DNA of 64,000 nt from CAJXJP01 sp963926055 (GCA_963926055.1 CAWUVK010000003.1:248001-312000); one strand, 5' to 3'. Positions 42,964 to 53,434 are shown, numbered from the stretch's first letter. A program made the numbers and translations. The notes: a model not told the origin generated them from the letters alone.

Positions 42964-43078
42964 AAAAATATTTTCATAAAATAAAATAAATTTTACTACA
43001 CAAGTGTAAAATATTTGTAAATATTTTAAAATATTGTAACTCAAGAGTATTTGTTTATTATAGTTGCACAATATTAAG

Positions 43079-43094
43079 TTTTCCTTAAGGAAAA
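43079..43094. promoter_or_regulatory. Perfect 16 bp palindrome before the YqhA-like gene
   Basis: TTTTCCTTAAGGAAAA, immediately followed by TATAATA. Placed like an operator overlapping a promoter; regulator unknown. Confidence 0.45.
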
Positions 43095-43130
43095 TATAAT
43101 ATATTAAATATATTATGAAATATAAAAAAT

Positions 43131-43616
43131 ATGAAAAGAACATATAGAATTTTAGAAAAATCACTTTTACTGAGTCGTTATGGTATTGCTATTGCGGTTT
43201 TATCAACTATGCTTTCAGCTGTATTTTTGTTTGTATGGACGTTAGTTAATTTCACATTATTTTTCTGGGAAGGAAAATATTTAGAAGAAAAAGAAATTAT
43301 TACCAATGTAGTAACAAGTATAGATTTATTTTTTCTCTGAATTATTTCTCTGATGGTTTCTTTTAGTTTATATGAAATGTATTTAAAAACAGATAAAGAA
43401 ACTTTTAAAGATTGCCCGAATGGATTAATTATTTATTCACTTGATGAATTAAAGAGAAAAGTGGTAAATGTAGTGTTAATGATTTTAATTATTACATTTT
43501 TCAAATTTGCACTTAATTACGAATATAAAACGATTTATGATCTATTATGATTGAGTGTATCTATATTTTTTCTTGCTTTAACTATTGCTATTTGAAGAAT
43601 TCAAATATCAAAATAA
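43131..43616 (+). CDS. YqhA/UPF0114 family membrane protein
   Basis: 161 aa, three to four membrane helices. LEKSLLLSRYGIAIAVLSTML, TSIDLFFLGIISLMVSFSLYEMYL and a basic E-L-K-R-K-V loop match UPF0114 (D-x-F-L-L-G...L-Y-E-L/M). Function of the family is not established. Divergent from TspO. Confidence 0.75.
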
Positions 43617-43658
43617 GAAATTCTTAATGATTTCTTACGTATTAATTATATACTTAAA

Positions 43659-43679
43659 TATGTAATTTTACATTACGTA
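43659..43679. promoter_or_regulatory. Inverted repeat upstream of the two-component locus
   Basis: TATGTAAT-TTTAC-ATTACGTA, 7 of 8 arm positions match; another TACGTA half lies near 43636. Candidate binding site, for example for the response regulator encoded at 44689. Confidence 0.45.
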
Positions 43680-43704
43680 ATTTTAAAAAAATAAATTTTG
43701 TACT

Positions 43705-44664
43705 ATGAAAACAAATAAAATAATCGCTGGTATGACACTTACGTGAGTATTATTATCTATAAGCTCAGCAGGTGTTTTTGCCGATCAATCAAAAGAAAAA
43801 ATTTCTGAAAAAAGAGAAATGATTACAGAAAAAAAATCTATGTTAAAAGCATCAGATAATGCTTCTTTTAAAAGAATATCATGAGAAAATCAAAAAATTT
43901 GGGGAAATTTAAATGATAAAAATCTTGATCAGATTGATGAAGAAATAAAAGAAGAAGTATCAGAATTAGTATCTGAATTTCAAAAAAATACAAAACAATT
44001 AATGGATGAATACAAAGAAGATTTTGATGAAATAAAAAAAGATTATAAAGAAAATTATCAAGAATTAAAAAAAGAATTTGATAGCCAAAAAGAAGACAGT
44101 GTCCAAAAAGAAATTCGTGAAGAAATGGAAACTCTAAAAGATCAATTTGAAACAGCTTTGCAACAAGTAAAACAAGAATTAGATACTAAAAAAAGTAAAA
44201 TTTATTCAGAATATAAATCTGATCTTTGAGATTTGTTAGGAAAAGATTCTACATATATTGAAAATTTAGAAAGTGCTGAAAAAGCAAAGAAAAAGATGCA
44301 AGAAGCAATAGCTCAAAAACAATCACAAATGGAAGCTAAAAGAGAAGAAATGAAAGAAAGAATGCAAGAAGCAAAAGAAAAAAGAAAAGAATTTAGAGCA
44401 AATGCAAAACAAAAGATTTCAAGTTATAAAAATGCATACGCGAATAAAATTGAAGATAAATTAGCTAAAATTTCACAAGAACAACTTCAAAAATTTAATG
44501 TGCAACTAGAAGAATTATTTACAAAAGTTGAATCAAGTGAAACAATGAGTAATGATAATAAAGAAATGATGTTATCAAGAATTACAGCTCTTCAAGATCT
44601 TATAACTGATGTGCTGAGTGAATCAGAAATTAATTTAGATGAATTATTAAAAATGGAATTATAA
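43705..44664 (+). CDS. Exported coiled-coil protein preceding a two-component system
   Basis: 319 aa. Signal peptide MKTNKIIAGMTLTGVLLSISSAGVFA, then almost continuous charged helix (E/K/Q-rich heptads, e.g. E-A-K-R-E-E-M-K-E-R-M-Q-E-A-K-E-K) to the end. No domain recognised. It lies 24 bp before the response regulator gene; by analogy with CpxP/Spy-type proteins next to Cpx-like systems it may be an envelope-stress output or sensor input, which is inference only. Confidence 0.7.
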
Positions 44665-44688
44665 AAAAATAATATTAACAAAAAAAAT

Positions 44689-45348
44689 ATGAGAGTTTTA
44701 ATCGTAGAAGATCATGAAATTTTAGGGAGAAATCTTCAAACATTTTTGTGAATAAAAGATATAGAATCTCAATTAGCAACTGAGGGGGAACAATGACTTT
44801 TTATAGCTTCAACTGAAAAATTTGATGTGATTCTTCTGGATATAAATCTCCCAAAACTATCTGGAATTGAAGTATGTCAAAAGCTGAGAGAAAAATGAAA
44901 AAATACTCCCGTTATGATGTTGACTTCTCGTAGTGCAAAAGGAGATATCATTACTGGATTAGATATATGAGCAGATGACTATATGACAAAACCATTTGAT
45001 TATGATGAACTTTTTGCTCGTATAAACAGTCTCACTCGCAGAAATTTAGAGAATAAATCGACAACTAAAATTACACATAATAATTTTTCACTAGATCTAA
45101 AAAATGCTTCGGTAACTTTAGATAATCAAGATGTAAAACTTTCAAATTTAGAATTTGAATTATTAAAATATTTTGCTCAAAATATAGAAAAAATTATTCC
45201 AAAATCGGAACTCTATGAAAATGTTTGGTGAGAATACGATGACTTTCATAATTCAAAAACAGTCGATGTATATATCTGATATTTGAGAAAAAAAATGTGA
45301 AAAGATATAGTAGAAACAAAAAAAGGATTTTGATATATAATGCATTAA
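44689..45348 (+). CDS. OmpR-family response regulator
   Basis: 219 aa. Receiver: VEDHEILG, phospho-Asp in VILLDINLPKLSG, MLTSRSA, and DDYMTKPF with the conserved Lys. DNA-binding winged helix ends KSELYENVWGEYDDFHNSKTVDVYIGYLRKK...KKGFGYIMH. Several TGA glycines in receiver and wing. One base separates it from the kinase gene. Confidence 0.95.
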
Positions 45349-45349
45349 A

Positions 45350-46591
45350 ATGGATAAAAAAAGACAATTACAAAAATCTCAACTAAAACTAACAGTATTA
45401 TTTACTCTGTTGGTTTTTTGAATTGCGAGTATTTTGCAACTGTCTTTTTTTAGTTATAAATATTTTTCTTGAATTCAACAAGAAACTAAAAAAATGAATC
45501 TACTCACGCACGTAATAGAAAAAAATAATATTCCTCTCACCCAAATACATAATCTCATTAAAAATGAAAAACGTATCTGAGAACCTGTAAAAAAATGAGA
45601 AACACAAGCAGAATTACCAGGTTGAAAAATAATGAATTTTGCACTCTTAGACAGCCAAAATTATGTATTTGTTCAGTCAATTCGTGGGGAAGTTGATCTT
45701 CAAAAAGTAGCTGAAGTCATTGAAAATAAACCACAAAAAATACAATTATTTGATTCTATGTTGATAAAATATACTCCATTACAAAGAAGTATAGAAACCT
45801 ATCAATTGGTATTATTTAAAGAGTTAAATTATAGTTTTCAAAACTATGCGTCAGACATTTTTAAATTTTTTATACTGATATCAATTTTTTCTGTTTTAGT
45901 ATTTATTATTGGATACTATTTTGTTCGTATTTCACTCAAGCCGGTAGAAGAAAACATTGCAGAAATGGATGATTTTGTTCACAATGCTGGTCATGAATTA
46001 AAAACACCAATTTCTGTTGTTTCATCAAATTTACAATTAATGAAACAATTAAAACAAACGGATAATACTCAAATGATTGAAGAAAATATTGCAGAACTTT
46101 CACATATGGATAAACTCATCGAAGCATTGGTGAGATTTACTGATTTATCAGAAAATACAAAAATTTCACACAATAGTATTTGAGAAATTGTAAATAATAT
46201 TCAAAAAGATTTTGAATGATTATTACAAGAAAAAAATATTACTATTATGATGAAAAAAACAAACGATTTTAATATAAAATCAAATAGGGAATTACTCTAT
46301 ATTTTGATTTCAAATATTATAAAAAATGCCATAAAGTTCTCACATAATGATTCAGAACTTCATATTTCATACGCTGATAAAAAACTTATTATAAAAGATT
46401 TTTGAGTAGGAATTCAAAAAGAAAATATCCCAAAAATATTTTGAAGATTTTATAGACAAGATAATGCAAGAAATAAAGAATGATTTGGTATTTGACTTGC
46501 ATTAGTAGCTAAGATTGCTAAAATGTATAAATGGAAAATTAAGGTTGATTCTCAAGTAGAACAATGAACAAAATTTATTATTAATTTTTAA
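45350..46591 (+). CDS. Sensor histidine kinase
   Basis: 413 aa. Two membrane helices (~14-36 and ~175-200) bracket an exported sensor of about 130 residues. H box AGHELKTPISVV, N box ISNIIKNAIKFSHND, G1 IKDFGVGIQ, F box KIFGRFYR, G2 GFGIGLALV. Key glycines of G1 and G2 are partly TGA. Pairs with the upstream response regulator; the coiled-coil exported protein is the likely third member of the operon. Signal unknown. Confidence 0.95.
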
Positions 46592-46595
46592 TGTA

Positions 46596-46853
46596 ATGTG
46601 GTTTGTCTACATAATAAAATGTGCTGATGAAACCTTGTACACAGGAATTACCACAGATATTCAAAGAAGACTTTCTGAGCATAATTCATCTGATAAATGA
46701 GCAAAATATACAAAAATGCGCAGACCAGTTGAAATGGTATTTTCTCAAGTTTGCGAAGATAGATCTCAAGCATCAAAGCTTGAGTATAAAATAAAAAAAT
46801 ATACAAAACAACAAAAACTTACTATAATTGCAACAAAAAAACTCCCAGATTAA
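46596..46853 (+). CDS. GIY-YIG nuclease-domain protein (YhbQ-like)
   Basis: 85 aa. MWFVYIIKCADETLYTGITTDIQRRLSEHN carries GIY-YIG (here V-Y-I...Y-T-G) and the catalytic R; A-S-K-L-E-Y-K-I-K holds the metal-binding Glu. Single-domain UPF0213 type. Biological role of this class is unclear. Four bases after the kinase gene. Confidence 0.9.
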
Positions 46854-46873
46854 TAATTATTTACACAAAAAAA

Positions 46874-47986
46874 ATGAAATACTTTATAGCAATATTTTTA
46901 TTATTTTTCCTAGTAATACAGCCAAATTTTGCCGAAGATACATGTGATACAACCACTCAAAATAGAGAACATTTTTATATCGAAGTCGAAGATAATGTAA
47001 ACGTAAGAAATATGCCGTGTACGACTGATTCTGATATTTTACGTGTAGCACAAACCTGAGAAATATTTCACGTTGTAGCACAAAAAAACGATTTTTATAA
47101 AGTCGTAAATCAATACGGAAGTTACCAATGGATTTGGTCACAAGCAGTACAAAAAACGGGTATTTCTCTATGAGATAACGAAAAGAAAAAAGCTGAGGAT
47201 TTTGTAAATCTCTTAGAGAATTTATTAGAAAAACAAGGAAAGGAAATAAATTTAGAATTTATAAATTCACTGAAAAAATTAGTAAATTCATATAATATTT
47301 CACAAAAAGAAACATTGTTATTCGATGAAATATTTCATATATTACATTTAAAAGTTTCTCCTGTAGATTCATCAGATGATGAAGAACAAGAGCAACAAGA
47401 ACAAGAGGAAGAAGAAATACCAGAAGATAATCAAGAACTCCCAACTCAAAATGAAGATAGTTGAGATTCTTTTGTCGATTCATATAGAATTAATAAAAGC
47501 CAAGCTGCTCAATTTTGGCTTGATTTAAATAACGATGAACGTGACTCAAGAGGTTTATATGATTATAAATTTAATGATACTCTCAATAAATCTGCACAAA
47601 AATGGTCAGATTATCAAAAAAGTATTTCTTTTGCTACACATAAAAGAGACGATAATGATATGTATTATGACTATCAAAAAATCACAAAATGGTTAGCAGA
47701 TGAATCAGTAGTATGTAAAAATATTGATAAATTTACTCATACTGAAAATGTAGGTTGGGGAGCCTATTACTGTGATGCACAAGATTGTACAGCTGAATTA
47801 AAAAAAGCAATGACTAGAACATTTGATTTTTATATGAGCGAAGAATCAGATAATTATCAACCTCATTTTTTAAGTATTGTAAACGAATATTTTACACAAA
47901 TTTGAGTTTGAGTTGCTATCAAAGAAACCAAACCAAACTATTTCGAATTTTATTCAACGATTCATTACTGTACTCAAGTACAATAA
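46874..47986 (+). CDS. Exported SH3b plus CAP/SCP-domain protein
   Basis: 370 aa. Signal peptide (MKYFIAIFLLFFLVIQPNFA), an SH3b domain (DNVNVRNMPCTTDSDIL...VVAQKNDFYKVV), an acidic linker with E-E-Q-E-Q-Q-E-Q-E-E-E-E, then a CAP domain: WLDLNNDERDSRGLYDYKFNDTLNKSAQKWSDYQ and ENVGWGAYYCD. SH3b domains often bind peptidoglycan; CAP domains are found in secreted proteins of many bacteria. The canonical CAP His (H-x-x-x-E) may be the H-T-E-N-V. Confidence 0.8.
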
Positions 47987-48053
47987 AAGCGAGAGAAAAA
48001 TATATATTTGAATATATTTTAGATTCTAAGAAATATTCTATAAAATTTTAAAC

Positions 48054-48088
48054 AAAAAAAGAGAGAAACAATTGTTTCTCTCTTTTTT
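48054..48088. terminator. Bidirectional intrinsic terminator
   Basis: AAAGAGAGAAACAAT / ATTGTTTCTCTCTTT between the CAP protein and rplL. Confidence 0.9.
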
Positions 48089-48128
48089 GAATATTCTTGA
48101 TAATCAAGAATTATTTTCCGAGTAGGAA

Positions 48129-48497
48129 TTATTTTAATTCAACAGATGCACCAGCTTCTTCTAATTTAGCTTTGATTTCTTCAGCTTCATCTTTAGCAGC
48201 ACCTTCTTTAACATTACCACCAGCATCAGCGATAGCTTTAGCTTCTTTTAATCCAAGACCAGTAATTTCTCTAATTACTTTAATAACACCGATTTTAGAT
48301 GCACCAGCAGAAGTTAATACAACATCAAAAGATGAAGGTCCTTCTTCAGCAGCAGCAGCTCCAGCAACCATAACAGGTGCAGCAGCAGAAACTCCGAATT
48401 CTTCTTCCATAGCAGTAACTAAGTCGTTTAATTCAACGATAGTTAATTCTTTAACAAGATCCATAATTTGAGCAGCGTTTTTTGATAATTCAGCCAT
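48129..48497 (-). CDS. rplL: 50S ribosomal protein bL7/bL12
   Basis: 122 aa. MDLVKELTIVELNDLVTAMEEEFGVSAAAPV, an Ala/Gly hinge, then FDVVLTSAGASKIGVIKVIREITGLGLKEAKAIAD, nearly the consensus. All glycines are GGN, consistent with a highly expressed gene. Follows rplJ after an unusually structured 164 bp spacer. Confidence 0.98.
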   Translation of the reverse strand: MAELSKNAAQIMDLVKELTIVELNDLVTAMEEEFGVSAAAPVMVAGAAAAEEGPSSFDVVLTSAGASKIGVIKVIREITGLGLKEAKAIADAGGNVKEGAAKDEAEEIKAKLEEAGASVELK

Positions 48498-48553
48498 TGT
48501 ACTATAATTAGTATATAAAAATTTTGTTCATATAAATTTATTTCAAAATCTCA

Positions 48554-48640
48554 GATTCAGATTTCTCTAATGAGATTCTGAATCAAGTTTATATAAACAC
48601 TAGCTTTAATTGCTAGTAGGAAACCTTGAATAAATTCAAG
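48554..48640 (-). promoter_or_regulatory. Three hairpins in the rplJ-rplL spacer
   Basis: Three inverted repeats: 48554-48584 (GATTCAG/CTGAATC plus TCTC/GAGA), 48599-48617 (ACTAGC/GCTAGT) and 48625-48640 (CTTGAAT/ATTCAAG). None has a T-run on the minus strand, so they are not terminators. They may protect or process the rplL mRNA. Confidence 0.6.
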
Positions 48641-48661
48641 ATTTCTGTACTAATAATCAAA

Positions 48662-49240
48662 TTATGCTTCTTCAGTTTTAGTTTCTTCTTCAGTAGCTTC
48701 TTCTTTTTTAGCTTCAAGTTCTCAAGCTTTTTGTTTTCCTTGAGCTTCAATTTCTTTAGCAGCAGCATCAAAGAATCTTGCCATTCCAGAAAGAGGAGAC
48801 ATCATAGAACCAACCATTCTTGATAGGAGAGTTTCTTTTGATGGTAGACCAGCAAGTACTTTAGTTTCTTCAAGACCTCTATATTCTCCTTCAAAAATAC
48901 AAGCAGCCCATTGAATTTTTGCACCGTCAGATTTTTTAACTAAGTCATTAACTTTTCCTAGACCAGCAACTGCATCTTCGTTTGAACATACAACACCGAT
49001 TTGACCTGGAAGTTCAGATAGATCAACATCAATATTTAAAGCATCTTTAATTGCTTTTTTAATAAGAGTTTTTTTAGCAAGTGTATAAGTAGCACCAACT
49101 TCTCTTAATGAAGTTCTTAATTCAGCAAATTCAGCAACTGTAAGAGTAGAAGTTGTAGAGAACCCAATAGATTGAGCAACTTTAAATTGTTCTACTAATC
49201 CAGCAAGAATTTCAACTTTTTGTTGTTTTGAAACAGCCAT
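48662..49240 (-). CDS. rplJ: 50S ribosomal protein uL10
   Basis: 192 aa. MAVSKQQKVEILAGLVEQFKVAQSIGFSTTSTLTVAEFAELRTSLRE and YTLAKKTLIKKAI follow uL10, and the C-terminal helices bind L12 dimers. One TGA Gly near the end precedes an acidic extension E-E-A-T-E-E-E-T-K-T-E-E-A; with standard decoding this tail would be lost. Controlled by the L10 leader upstream. Confidence 0.95.
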
Positions 49241-49282
49241 TGTTCTTGTGATTAATTATATAAAAATATCCTTCTCGTCTCA

Positions 49283-49320
49283 ATTAAAAAGAACCTTTTT
49301 ATCTGGTGAGATAAAAAGGT
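49283..49320 (-). terminator. Terminator/attenuator in the rplJ leader
   Basis: Perfect stem GAACCTTTTTATCT / AGATAAAAAGGTTC with T5 on the minus strand, located between the L10-leader core and the rplJ start: an attenuator position. Confidence 0.75.
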
Positions 49321-49377
49321 TCGTTTTTTGAATTTCATTATAATACAGAAAAATTAATTTCTATGTTTAAAATTTTT

Positions 49378-49436
49378 TAAAACGTTTCCTTCTATTATCT
49401 CGGTAGGACTTATGAATGCCTACTGTCTTTGATTGA
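49378..49436 (-). promoter_or_regulatory. Ribosomal protein L10 leader
   Basis: Minus-strand RNA contains AAAGACAGUAGGC, then UCCUACCGAG: the GACAG(C/U)AGG...CCU(G/A)CCGAG signature of the L10 leader (Rfam L10_leader) that binds L10(L12)4 for autoregulation. Promoter TTGACT-15-TATAAT at 49475-49449. Confidence 0.8.
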
Positions 49437-49537
49437 GAAAGTACCCCTATTATATAAAATATTTCAGAAAGTCAAATAAATTATTTTTATTTTTTTATTT
49501 TATATATTTTTTGTTTATAAGTAGGGAATTGAAGCAA

Positions 49538-49570
49538 TAAAAAAATCTCTATAAAAGAGATTTTTTTACT
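49538..49570 (-). terminator. Intrinsic terminator of rpmE
   Basis: AAAAATCTCT / AGAGATTTTT right after the rpmE stop. Confidence 0.85.
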
Positions 49571-49823
49571 ATTTTTTCAAAGCTTTTGCTTTTTCCATTC
49601 TAGCGTAGAATTTATCAACTGCACCAGTTTTCATAATTCTTTGTTCACCAGTATAATATGGATGTGAAGCTGAAGAAGCTTCAACGAATACTGCTGGATA
49701 TTCTTTTCCATCAAGTTCATGAGTAACGTCAGTTACAACAGTAGACATAGTTTTTAGTACGTAATTTGCACTAGAATCAACGAAAAGTACTTCTCTTGAT
49801 TCAGGGTGGATATCTTTTTTCAT
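49569..49823 (-). CDS. rpmE: 50S ribosomal protein bL31 (type B, Cys-free)
   Basis: 84 aa. MKKDIHPESREVLFVDSSANY...SASHPYYTGEQRI...AVDKFYARM matches bL31 type B (S-H-P-x-Y-T-G). No zinc-ligand cysteines. Monocistronic. Confidence 0.93.
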   Translation of the reverse strand: MKKDIHPESREVLFVDSSANYVLKTMSTVVTDVTHELDGKEYPAVFVEASSASHPYYTGEQRIMKTGAVDKFYARMEKAKALKK

Positions 49824-50000
49824 AAAAGTTTTCTTGTTATTTTGTTCGCTTAATACGACAACAAAAATATATAAATATATTTGGTTTGCTTATTTTTTAT
49901 AAGCCACGAAAATATATAACTTTTTTTTAATTAGTCAAATATATTTTCAAAAAAATAAAGAGAAATGAAATTCATAACTCTTTAAATTTATTCTTTTTTT

Positions 50001-50084
50001 TGGTGCCCAGAGAGAGACTCGAACTCTCACACCAAAGGTACCGGCTTCTAAGACAGGCGTGTCTACCAATTCCACCATCTGGGC
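50001..50084 (-). tRNA. tRNA-Leu(UAG)
   Basis: 84 nt class II tRNA with encoded CCA: acceptor GCCCAGA/UCUGGGC, long variable arm, anticodon loop CUUAGAA. One U-C mismatch in the anticodon stem. Confidence 0.92.
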
Positions 50085-50142
50085 ATATAAACAAAAAATC
50101 ACGAATCTTCTTACCAATTCGTAATACAGAAGATTTCAAAAA

Positions 50143-50227
50143 TGGTGGGCAGAGAGGGATTCGAACCCCCGAAGACGTAGTCAGCGGATTTACAGTCCGC
50201 CCCATTTGGCCGCTCTGGAATCTGCCC
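50143..50227 (-). tRNA. tRNA-Tyr(GUA)
   Basis: 85 nt class II tRNA with encoded CCA: acceptor GGGCAGA/UCUGCCC, anticodon arm GCGGA-CUGUAAA-UCCGC. Confidence 0.95.
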
Positions 50228-50297
50228 ATTTTATATGAAAATTACGAATCACAAATTATTGTAAAACTCGTAACTCGTAATAATATTTTATTTGAAA

Positions 50298-50373
50298 TGG
50301 AGCCATCAATCGGATTTGAACCGATGACCGTTCGCTTACAAGGCGAATGCTCTACCAGCTGAGCTATGATGGC
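50298..50373 (-). tRNA. tRNA-Thr(UGU)
   Basis: 76 nt with encoded CCA: acceptor GCCAUCA/UGAUGGC, anticodon arm UUCGC-CUUGUAA-GC GAA (5 pairs). First of the Thr-Tyr-Leu cluster. Confidence 0.95.
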
Positions 50374-50484
50374 TTAAAAGTGTTATTTGTTTGCATCTGT
50401 TGTGATGCGAGAGAGATAATATTAAATTTTAAAAAGAAGTCAAAACTTTTTTTTAAAAAATTATTTATTTTGAAAAAAAACTAT

Positions 50485-50512
50485 TTGCATATCGCTTAAG
50501 AAACGATAAAAT
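50485..50512 (+). promoter_or_regulatory. miaA promoter
   Basis: TTGCAT, 16 bp, TAAAAT. Confidence 0.55.
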
Positions 50513-50560
50513 CAGTATAATAAAAAATTATAAAAAATCTAATTTTAATTAAAATAACTT

Positions 50561-51469
50561 ATGGATTGGAAAAATAAACTAGATGAATTTCTAGAAAAAA
50601 AGTCTAAAAAACAAAAAATAATTGTCATTTATTGACCAACTGCGAGTGGAAAAACTGGATTAAGTATAGAAATTGCTCAATATTTAGATTCTGAAATTAT
50701 TTCTACGGACTCAAGACAAATTTATAAACAAATGGATATTTGAACGGGGAAAGTCACATCTGAGGAAATGAAAAATATTCCACACTATATGTTAGATATT
50801 ATTACTCCAGACGAAAAATACAGTGTTGGAGAATTTAAAAAAGAAGCAGAAGAAAATATTGAAAAAATAATTCAAAAAAATAAAGTTCCAATTTTGTGTG
50901 GAGGAACGGGGTTATATATAGATAGTTTAATTTATGATTTTGATATTCCAAAAGTTCCAGCAGATGAAAATTTGAGAAACAAACTCGAAGAAGAGGCAAA
51001 AGAATTTTGAAATGAATATGTTTATAAACAATTACAAAATGTAGATCCTGAGTATGCAAAAGAACTTCATCCAAATAATGTACAGTATGTTATTAGAGCA
51101 TTAGAAGTGAAGATTATATCATGAAAATCAAAAAAAGACTTTAGGGGTGAAAAAACAATGAATTATGATGTGTTATTTTTAACTCCTTATAACGGTGATA
51201 GAGGATTTTTATATGATAGGATAAATACTCGTGTAAAAATGATGTTTGATGAAGGTTTGGTTGAGGAAGTAAAAAAACTTAGAGAAACCTACCAAGATTC
51301 TACTGCTGGATTATCAACGATTTGATATATAGAAGTGGTGAAATATTTACTCTGAGAATATGATTTAGAGGAATGTGTTTCTTTGGTTCAGCAACACAAC
51401 AGAAACTATGCTAAACGTCAACTCACTTGGTTTAGAAAATATAAAGAAATTACTTGAGATAAAAAATAA
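50561..51469 (+). CDS. miaA: tRNA dimethylallyltransferase
   Basis: 302 aa. P-loop GPTASGKT with its first Gly as TGA, DSRQIYKQMDIGTGK, GGTGLYIDSLIYDFD, and R-N-Y-A-K-R-Q-L-T-W-F-R near the end. Adds the isopentenyl group at A37 of UNN-reading tRNAs; tRNA-Leu and tRNA-Tyr upstream have A at 37. pilT follows with its own promoter. Confidence 0.96.
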
Positions 51470-51488
51470 AAATACTCAAGTAGTTTTT

Positions 51489-51517
51489 TTGCAATGATTT
51501 TTACAATAGCGTATAAT
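51489..51517 (+). promoter_or_regulatory. pilT promoter
   Basis: TTGCAA, 17 bp, TATAAT. Because the box lies within the longer open frame, it favours the pilT start at 51548. Confidence 0.6.
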
Positions 51518-51547
51518 AAGAATAATTATTATTTTATCTCTAAAAAA

Positions 51548-52597
51548 ATGAAAAAGTTAGTGAAGCCTATTTTAGATTATGCTATTAAACAAGAAGCATC
51601 AGATGTACATTTGAGTTGTGGAAAAGCCGTAACTTTTAGAATCCATGGAGAACTGGTTATTAAAACAGAAGCTGGTATTTTAGATGAAGAAAAAATGGAA
51701 GGAGTTTTAGCTTTATTTTTACAAAATGATAAAGAAAAAATAGAAGAATTTCACCAAAATAGAGAATTAGACATGGCATATGTAAATGATGATGGAACGT
51801 CATTTCGTGTGAATTGATTTTATAGATTAGGTCAAATTTCATTTGTTTTAAGAAGAATTTCAAGCAGAGCTATGACAATGAAAGAATTACACCTTCCTGA
51901 CTCTGTGCATAGATTTACAGAATTTAAACAAGGTTTATTGCTCGTAACTGGTCCGACTGGTTCTGGGAAATCTACAACTATGATTTCTATTTTAGACGAA
52001 ATAAATAAAACGAGAAAAGAACACGTTTTAACTATCGAAGATCCAGTAGAATTCATATTTAAAGATGACCAATCAGTATTTTCGCAAAGACAAGTAGGAA
52101 CCGATACAAATGGTTTTAAAAATGCACTAAAAGGTGCTATGAGAGAAGATCCAGATGTTATTATGATTGGGGAAATGAGAGATGCTGAAACTGTTCAAGC
52201 AGCACTAGAATTAGCTGAAACGGGACATTTAGTTATTTCAACACTCCATACTTCAAGTGCCGTTCAAACTATTTCAAGATTATTAAGTTTTTTCCCAACA
52301 GACTCACAAAATGCAGTAAGAGCAAAACTCGCAGACACACTTATGGGAGTATTATCTCAAAGGTTAGTTCAAAAAATTTGAGGAGGAAGAATTGGTATTT
52401 TTGAAATCATGTTTATGACTACGGGGATTAAAAACCTTATTCGCGAAGGGTCTATGAATCAAATTTATTCAAGTATAGAAACTGGTTCGAAAGAATGAAT
52501 GGTTTCTATGAAAAAATATGCAGAATTCCTCAGAGATAAGGAATTAGTACTCGAAGAAAGTTATATGGATTATTTTAAAAATGAATCAGATTTCTAA
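51548..52597 (+). CDS. pilT: Type IV pilus retraction ATPase PilT
   Basis: 349 aa, family length. Start MKKLVKPILDYAIKQEASDVHLS. Walker A GPTGSGKSTT (~residue 134), Asp box EDPVEF, Walker B DVIMIGEMRD, His box GHLVISTLHT. A-I-R-E-G-like (LIREGSMNQI) close to the C-terminus, typical for PilT. Powers retraction of the pili encoded at 2111-6986. Its stop overlaps the next small gene (TAATG). Confidence 0.95.
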
Positions 52598-52737
52598 TGG
52601 AAAAAATACAAGAAAAAACAAAAAAAAAGTGCTTGAATTTTTCTCGCTCAACGGTATACTTACTTATATCAATAATATTTGCAGCAGGAATTATGCCGTT
52701 GTATTATAAATTTTTAGAATACCAACTATGATTATAA
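52597..52737 (+). CDS. 46-residue single-pass membrane protein
   Basis: 46 aa, basic N-terminus (MEKIQEKTKKKCLNFSRS) and one helix (VYLLISIIFAAGIMPLYY). Coupled to pilT by TAATG. Unknown; possibly a pilus-related micro-protein by position. Confidence 0.5.
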
Positions 52738-52742
52738 AATTC

Positions 52743-53426
52743 ATGAAAAAAAATTTTTTGCTGAAAATATTTTCCATAATTACTTTATGAATACTTTTTA
52801 TTGCTGGAATAAATTCATATGTTTTAAGTTTTTCTGATGATAACTTATATACTCAAATTTCTCAAGTGCCACAAAATGAAGTTTGATTAGTGTTTTGAGC
52901 CTCTGTCATCAATAACAGTTATCCATCTGATATTTTAAAAGACAGATTAAAAGTCGCTGCAAATGCATACAATCAAGGAAAAATTTCACAAATAATAGTT
53001 TCATGAGATAATAGTCAAAAACAGTATAATGAACCAGAAGTAATGAGAAAATATCTCATTTCTCAATGAGTTGATGATAATCATATTCACTTAGATTATG
53101 CCGGCTTTGATACCTATGATTCACTTTATAGAGCAAAAAAATTATTCAAAGTAGATGCTATAACACTTTTTACTCAAGATTTTCATTTAAAAAGAGCTTT
53201 ATATATAGCTAATAGATTATGAATTCAAGCTGTTGGGGTTTCTACGAATTTACAAGTATATTTAATGGATTCATACAATGATAGAAGAGAAGTACTTGCT
53301 CGTGTAAAAGCATTTTTGGATGTAGAAATATTTGCTTCTAAACCAAAATTTCTTTGAGATGATTTAAAAATTTATCCACTTGAGGAAATTGAAAAAATAA
53401 AAGAAGAACTCAATCAAGATAAATAA
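52743..53426 (+). CDS. DUF218 (YdcF/SanA/ElyC) membrane protein
   Basis: 227 aa. One N-terminal membrane helix, then VGLVFGASVINNSYPSDILKDRLKVAANAYNQGKISQIIVSGDN...EPEVMRKYL...YDSLYRAKKLF...TLFTQDFHLKRALYIA, which are DUF218 blocks in order. Members affect envelope and lipid-carrier metabolism in E. coli. Five bases after the 46-residue gene. Confidence 0.9.
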
Positions 53427-53434
53427 TTGAAAAA

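Noticed and set aside
48097..48471. 124-codon ORF opposite rplL
   Set aside because: Antisense shadow created by the Ala/Glu-rich rplL codons; rplL itself is certain.
50000..50362. 120-codon ORF on + across three tRNAs
   Set aside because: It reads tRNA complements; the tRNA structures and CCA ends are unambiguous.
51494..51547. Upstream start of pilT at 51494
   Set aside because: A consensus -10 box (TATAAT, 51512-51517) lies inside that extension, and MKKLVKP matches the usual PilT N-terminus.
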